Under the pieces are notes generated by a model. The model worked only from the letters and a program-made list of their open reading frames with translations. It made no database searches and was not told the origin of the DNA. A stretch of DNA of 64,000 nt from SpSt-600 sp042408195 (GTDB lineage Bacteria; Chloroflexota; Anaerolineae; SpSt-600): contig JBHOQL010000045.1 in NCBI GenBank assembly GCA_042408195.1, forward strand, positions 1 through 64,000. Direction: 5' to 3'. The position numbers were made by a program, and so were the translations under genes. How positions within the stretch are numbered: position 1 is the first letter of the stretch; each line of letters starts with the position of its first letter. Positions 62,044 to 64,000 of the stretch are shown piece after piece.

Positions 62044-63579
62044 ATGAGAGTGGTTCGGGGAAGCGGTGGAGCCGGTGTATTAAAAATCAGAACCTCGGAG
62101 AGCTTACCTCGGTCCGAACCTCCTTTGGCCTACCAGGCAGTGCGGGGGGGATTGTTGGTAGCCCTCAGTTCCTACTGGACTCTGGGTTTTGGTTTTGTCG
62201 TCAACATTATCCTCACCCGTCTCCTCTCGCCAGAGGCCTTTGGGGCTTTTGCCCTGGCGATGTTCTTTGCCCAACTCCTCCGACTGCAGACCAAACTGGG
62301 CTTAAATTATGCCTTCGGTCAGCACAAAAAGACGGACGGCGAATCGCTGGGAACCTATGCAGCGCTGGACGCGGCGGCGGCCCTCTGTGGCCTCCTGCTG
62401 ATGGGGTTGGCGGCTCCCATTCTGCGCCTTCTGGGATACGACCGGCAGATTGTTCTGGCCGCGCTGGTTCTGGCCCTGGCGGCCTGTGCGGAGGGCGTCG
62501 CCAGCATCGCCGGGACGCTCCTGGAAAAAGGGCTCCATTTCGGGACCATCAGCCTTTATCAATTCATCACTTTCCCCCTCTCGTATATCCCTGCCCTCTG
62601 GCTGGCGACCCACGGCGGTGGGGTCTGGAGCCTGGTCTCGCAGACGACCACCTACAGTTTCCTCTGGCTGGGTCTGTGGTGGGTCCTTCGGCGCCGGGAG
62701 CCTCAATTGTGGAAAGAGCCCTGGCGATTCCGTCCCGACCTGGCCCGCCACTTCCTGCGGTTTGGAGCAACCACTGGTCTGTGGCTGATGGCCGGGATGC
62801 TCTTTTCCCAACTGGATAATTTCTTCATCGGCACCTTCGCCGGAGTGACGGCCCTGGGCTACTACGATCGGGCCTACCGGATGGCCCAGTGGCCGGGGCT
62901 TCTTTTCAACGCGGTGCTCCTGCACCCGGCCTTCTACACCTACGCGCGCCTCCAGGACGACCGGCCCCGGCTGGAAAAGACGGCTATGATGCTGACGTGG
63001 GCCATCGGGATGGTGGCAGTCCCGCTGGCGATTGCGGTCTTCATCACCGCGCCCGAGATCATCGTCCTGCTCTACGGGGAGCGGTGGCTCCCCAGCGCGC
63101 TCTTCCTGCAGATTCTCATCACCTTCTTCGTGGTCCGGCCCCATCTGGAGAACGCCGGGGTGTTACTGAACGCAATGGGCAAGCCCGGGCGTGCAGCGAC
63201 ACTGCTCTGGGCTCAGGTGGGGGTCCTGGGCCTGGCTGGCCTCCCACTGACCCTGCGCTGGGGCGCGCTGGGGACCTGCGCAGCGGTGGGGCTGGCACTG
63301 CTGGTGGGCATTGGTTTGGCCTACCGGTATGCTCGCCAGGAATTATCGGTGAATCCAGCCTCGGGCCTGGTGGTGCCGCTGCTGGCTGGAGGTGTGACTC
63401 TGCTGGGATATGCCCTGGCCTTGCGGTTCCTACCGCTGGAGAACCTGGGGCTGCTTCTGCGGCTCTTGGTCAAGGGGGCTTGCGCCGTCCTGGTTTTCTA
63501 CGCTCTGGCTTTTGCCTTATGGCCTAAAGAGACAAGGGAGCGGGTAAAATACATATGGAGATTGGTGCGGGAGAAATAG
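62044..63579 (+). CDS. Oligosaccharide flippase (Wzx/MOP family)
   Basis: 511 residues with 12-14 membrane helices. LLVALSSYWTLGFGFVVNIIL and RLLSPEAFGAFALAMF at the start, FFIGTFAGVTALGYYDRAYRMAQWP in the middle and EIIVLLYGERWLPSALFLQIL are characteristic of polysaccharide-biosynthesis flippases. It moves lipid-linked sugars across the membrane. The DNA from about 62,300 on is visibly more GC-rich, with many GCG and CTG codons, which points to recent acquisition. It is followed by a methyltransferase fragment of the same locus. Confidence 0.9.
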   Translation: MRVVRGSGGAGVLKIRTSESLPRSEPPLAYQAVRGGLLVALSSYWTLGFGFVVNIILTRLLSPEAFGAFALAMFFAQLLRLQTKLGLNYAFGQHKKTDGESLGTYAALDAAAALCGLLLMGLAAPILRLLGYDRQIVLAALVLALAACAEGVASIAGTLLEKGLHFGTISLYQFITFPLSYIPALWLATHGGGVWSLVSQTTTYSFLWLGLWWVLRRREPQLWKEPWRFRPDLARHFLRFGATTGLWLMAGMLFSQLDNFFIGTFAGVTALGYYDRAYRMAQWPGLLFNAVLLHPAFYTYARLQDDRPRLEKTAMMLTWAIGMVAVPLAIAVFITAPEIIVLLYGERWLPSALFLQILITFFVVRPHLENAGVLLNAMGKPGRAATLLWAQVGVLGLAGLPLTLRWGALGTCAAVGLALLVGIGLAYRYARQELSVNPASGLVVPLLAGGVTLLGYALALRFLPLENLGLLLRLLVKGACAVLVFYALAFALWPKETRERVKYIWRLVREK

Positions 63580-63582
63580 GCT

Positions 63583-64000
63583 GTGGAGAGAAAAATCAAT
63601 CTGCGCAGACGCATCGGTTCCGCAATTCTTGACGGGCTTTCATATTTACCTTATTTAAAGGCAAAGGGTTATTGGCCCTCTGGACCGTCCAATGGCTGGG
63701 ACGCGAAGGGCCACTCACTATGAGATTGCCCAATGGGAGCCGGGTATGGATTGGCAACGATCAGGCAGGTCATGCGCTTTTACCTTACTGTATTGGCAAG
63801 TATGAGCATGAGTTTACACGATTATTTTTGCGCTTCCTTCGTCAACTGGGCCCTGGAGACTGTGTTGCGGATCTGGGAGCCAATGTTGGTTATTATGCTG
63901 TGATGGCGGCATGGCAACTGCGCCATTTTGAAGGAAGCCTGGTTTTCGCTTTTGAGCCGAATCCGCATGCTTTTTCTTATGCAGAGTAACAGAAGCCTGA
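63583..64000 (+). pseudogene. FkbM-type methyltransferase, frameshifted, cut by the window edge
   Basis: A GTG at 63583 opens MERKINLRRRIGSAILDGL, then the frame must change near 63668-63674 to reach WLGREGPLTMRLPNGSRVW and the SAM-binding VADLGANVGYYAVMA with FAFEPNPHAF. The latter frame stops at 63987. Removing one T from the T5 run at 63971-63975 would continue as HAFLMQSNRSL, which fits the FkbM helix after the acidic motif. So two frame changes are needed. Either the gene is dead or the assembly has homopolymer errors. It would methylate a sugar or polyketide hydroxyl. Confidence 0.7.

Noticed and set aside
62302..63144. A 280-residue minus-strand frame inside the flippase gene
   Set aside because: Long antisense frames arise from the high GC of this gene. 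The product is rich in charged residues and Gln without a recognisable domain, while the plus strand encodes a clear membrane transporter.

Overview
This is about 64 kb of a bacterial chromosome. RpoD, DnaG, HolA, a class A penicillin-binding protein, a C1:U72 initiator tRNA and a type-A RNase P RNA rule out an archaeon. The gene content is that of an anaerobic, ferredoxin-based, probably thermophilic organism: two sets of 2-oxoacid:ferredoxin oxidoreductase genes, an aldehyde:ferredoxin oxidoreductase, hydrogenase maturation genes, corrinoid methyl transfer and a polyferredoxin. The mix (PorD fused to a GltD-like flavoprotein, DUF6391, DUF401, DUF3842, DUF72, a YkoP-like protein) suggests Chloroflexota (Anaerolineae or Dehalococcoidia-like). 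That assignment is inference. Genes are dense, often with ATGA or GTGA start/stop overlaps, and TTG and GTG starts are common.

Left part (1-20 kb): the end of a cysteine desulfurase gene and cysK; the wreck of a GH36 alpha-galactosidase gene; a thioesterase, a DUF2207 protein and a small membrane zinc-ribbon protein; a hydrogenase maturation operon (HypC-like, hypC, hypD, hypE) followed by an alpha/beta hydrolase and an ABC ATPase; a convergent aldehyde:ferredoxin oxidoreductase; a nitroreductase; a HypE-like protein with 2-oxoacid oxidoreductase beta and gamma subunits but no alpha; then an RNA-metabolism group (CCA-adding enzyme, RNase H-like nuclease, KptA, QueH).

Middle (20-34 kb): a membrane glycosyltransferase and a TPR protein. 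These are followed by a block with visibly different codon use (21.6-30.4 kb): a dipeptide/oligopeptide ABC transporter with fused ATPases, an S9 peptidase and an MttB-family methyltransferase. MazG, a corrinoid protein and a methyltetrahydrofolate methyltransferase follow in the local style.

Minus-strand half (34-54.6 kb): an aminotransferase; a tyrosine-recombinase-like protein without its catalytic residues, overlapping a large PBP1A; a compact stable-RNA operon in which RNase P RNA sits between tRNA genes with gaps of 3-4 nt; then DUF72, holA, DUF6391, DUF401, surE, a DJ-1/PfpI protein, an MBL hydrolase, a full pyruvate:ferredoxin oxidoreductase operon (porG, a GltD-PorD fusion, porA, porB) and dnaG-rpoD. 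A HEAT-repeat gene converges on rpoD.

Right end (54.8-64 kb, plus strand): a Tat-type DUF362 lipoprotein with a NapH-NapG-like polyferredoxin fusion and an alkaline-phosphatase-fold protein; folC, an aconitase X large subunit and a YkoP-like protein; then a polysaccharide flippase of clearly higher GC and a frameshifted FkbM methyltransferase, probably the edge of a surface-polysaccharide locus. No CRISPR array, insertion sequence or prophage was seen.
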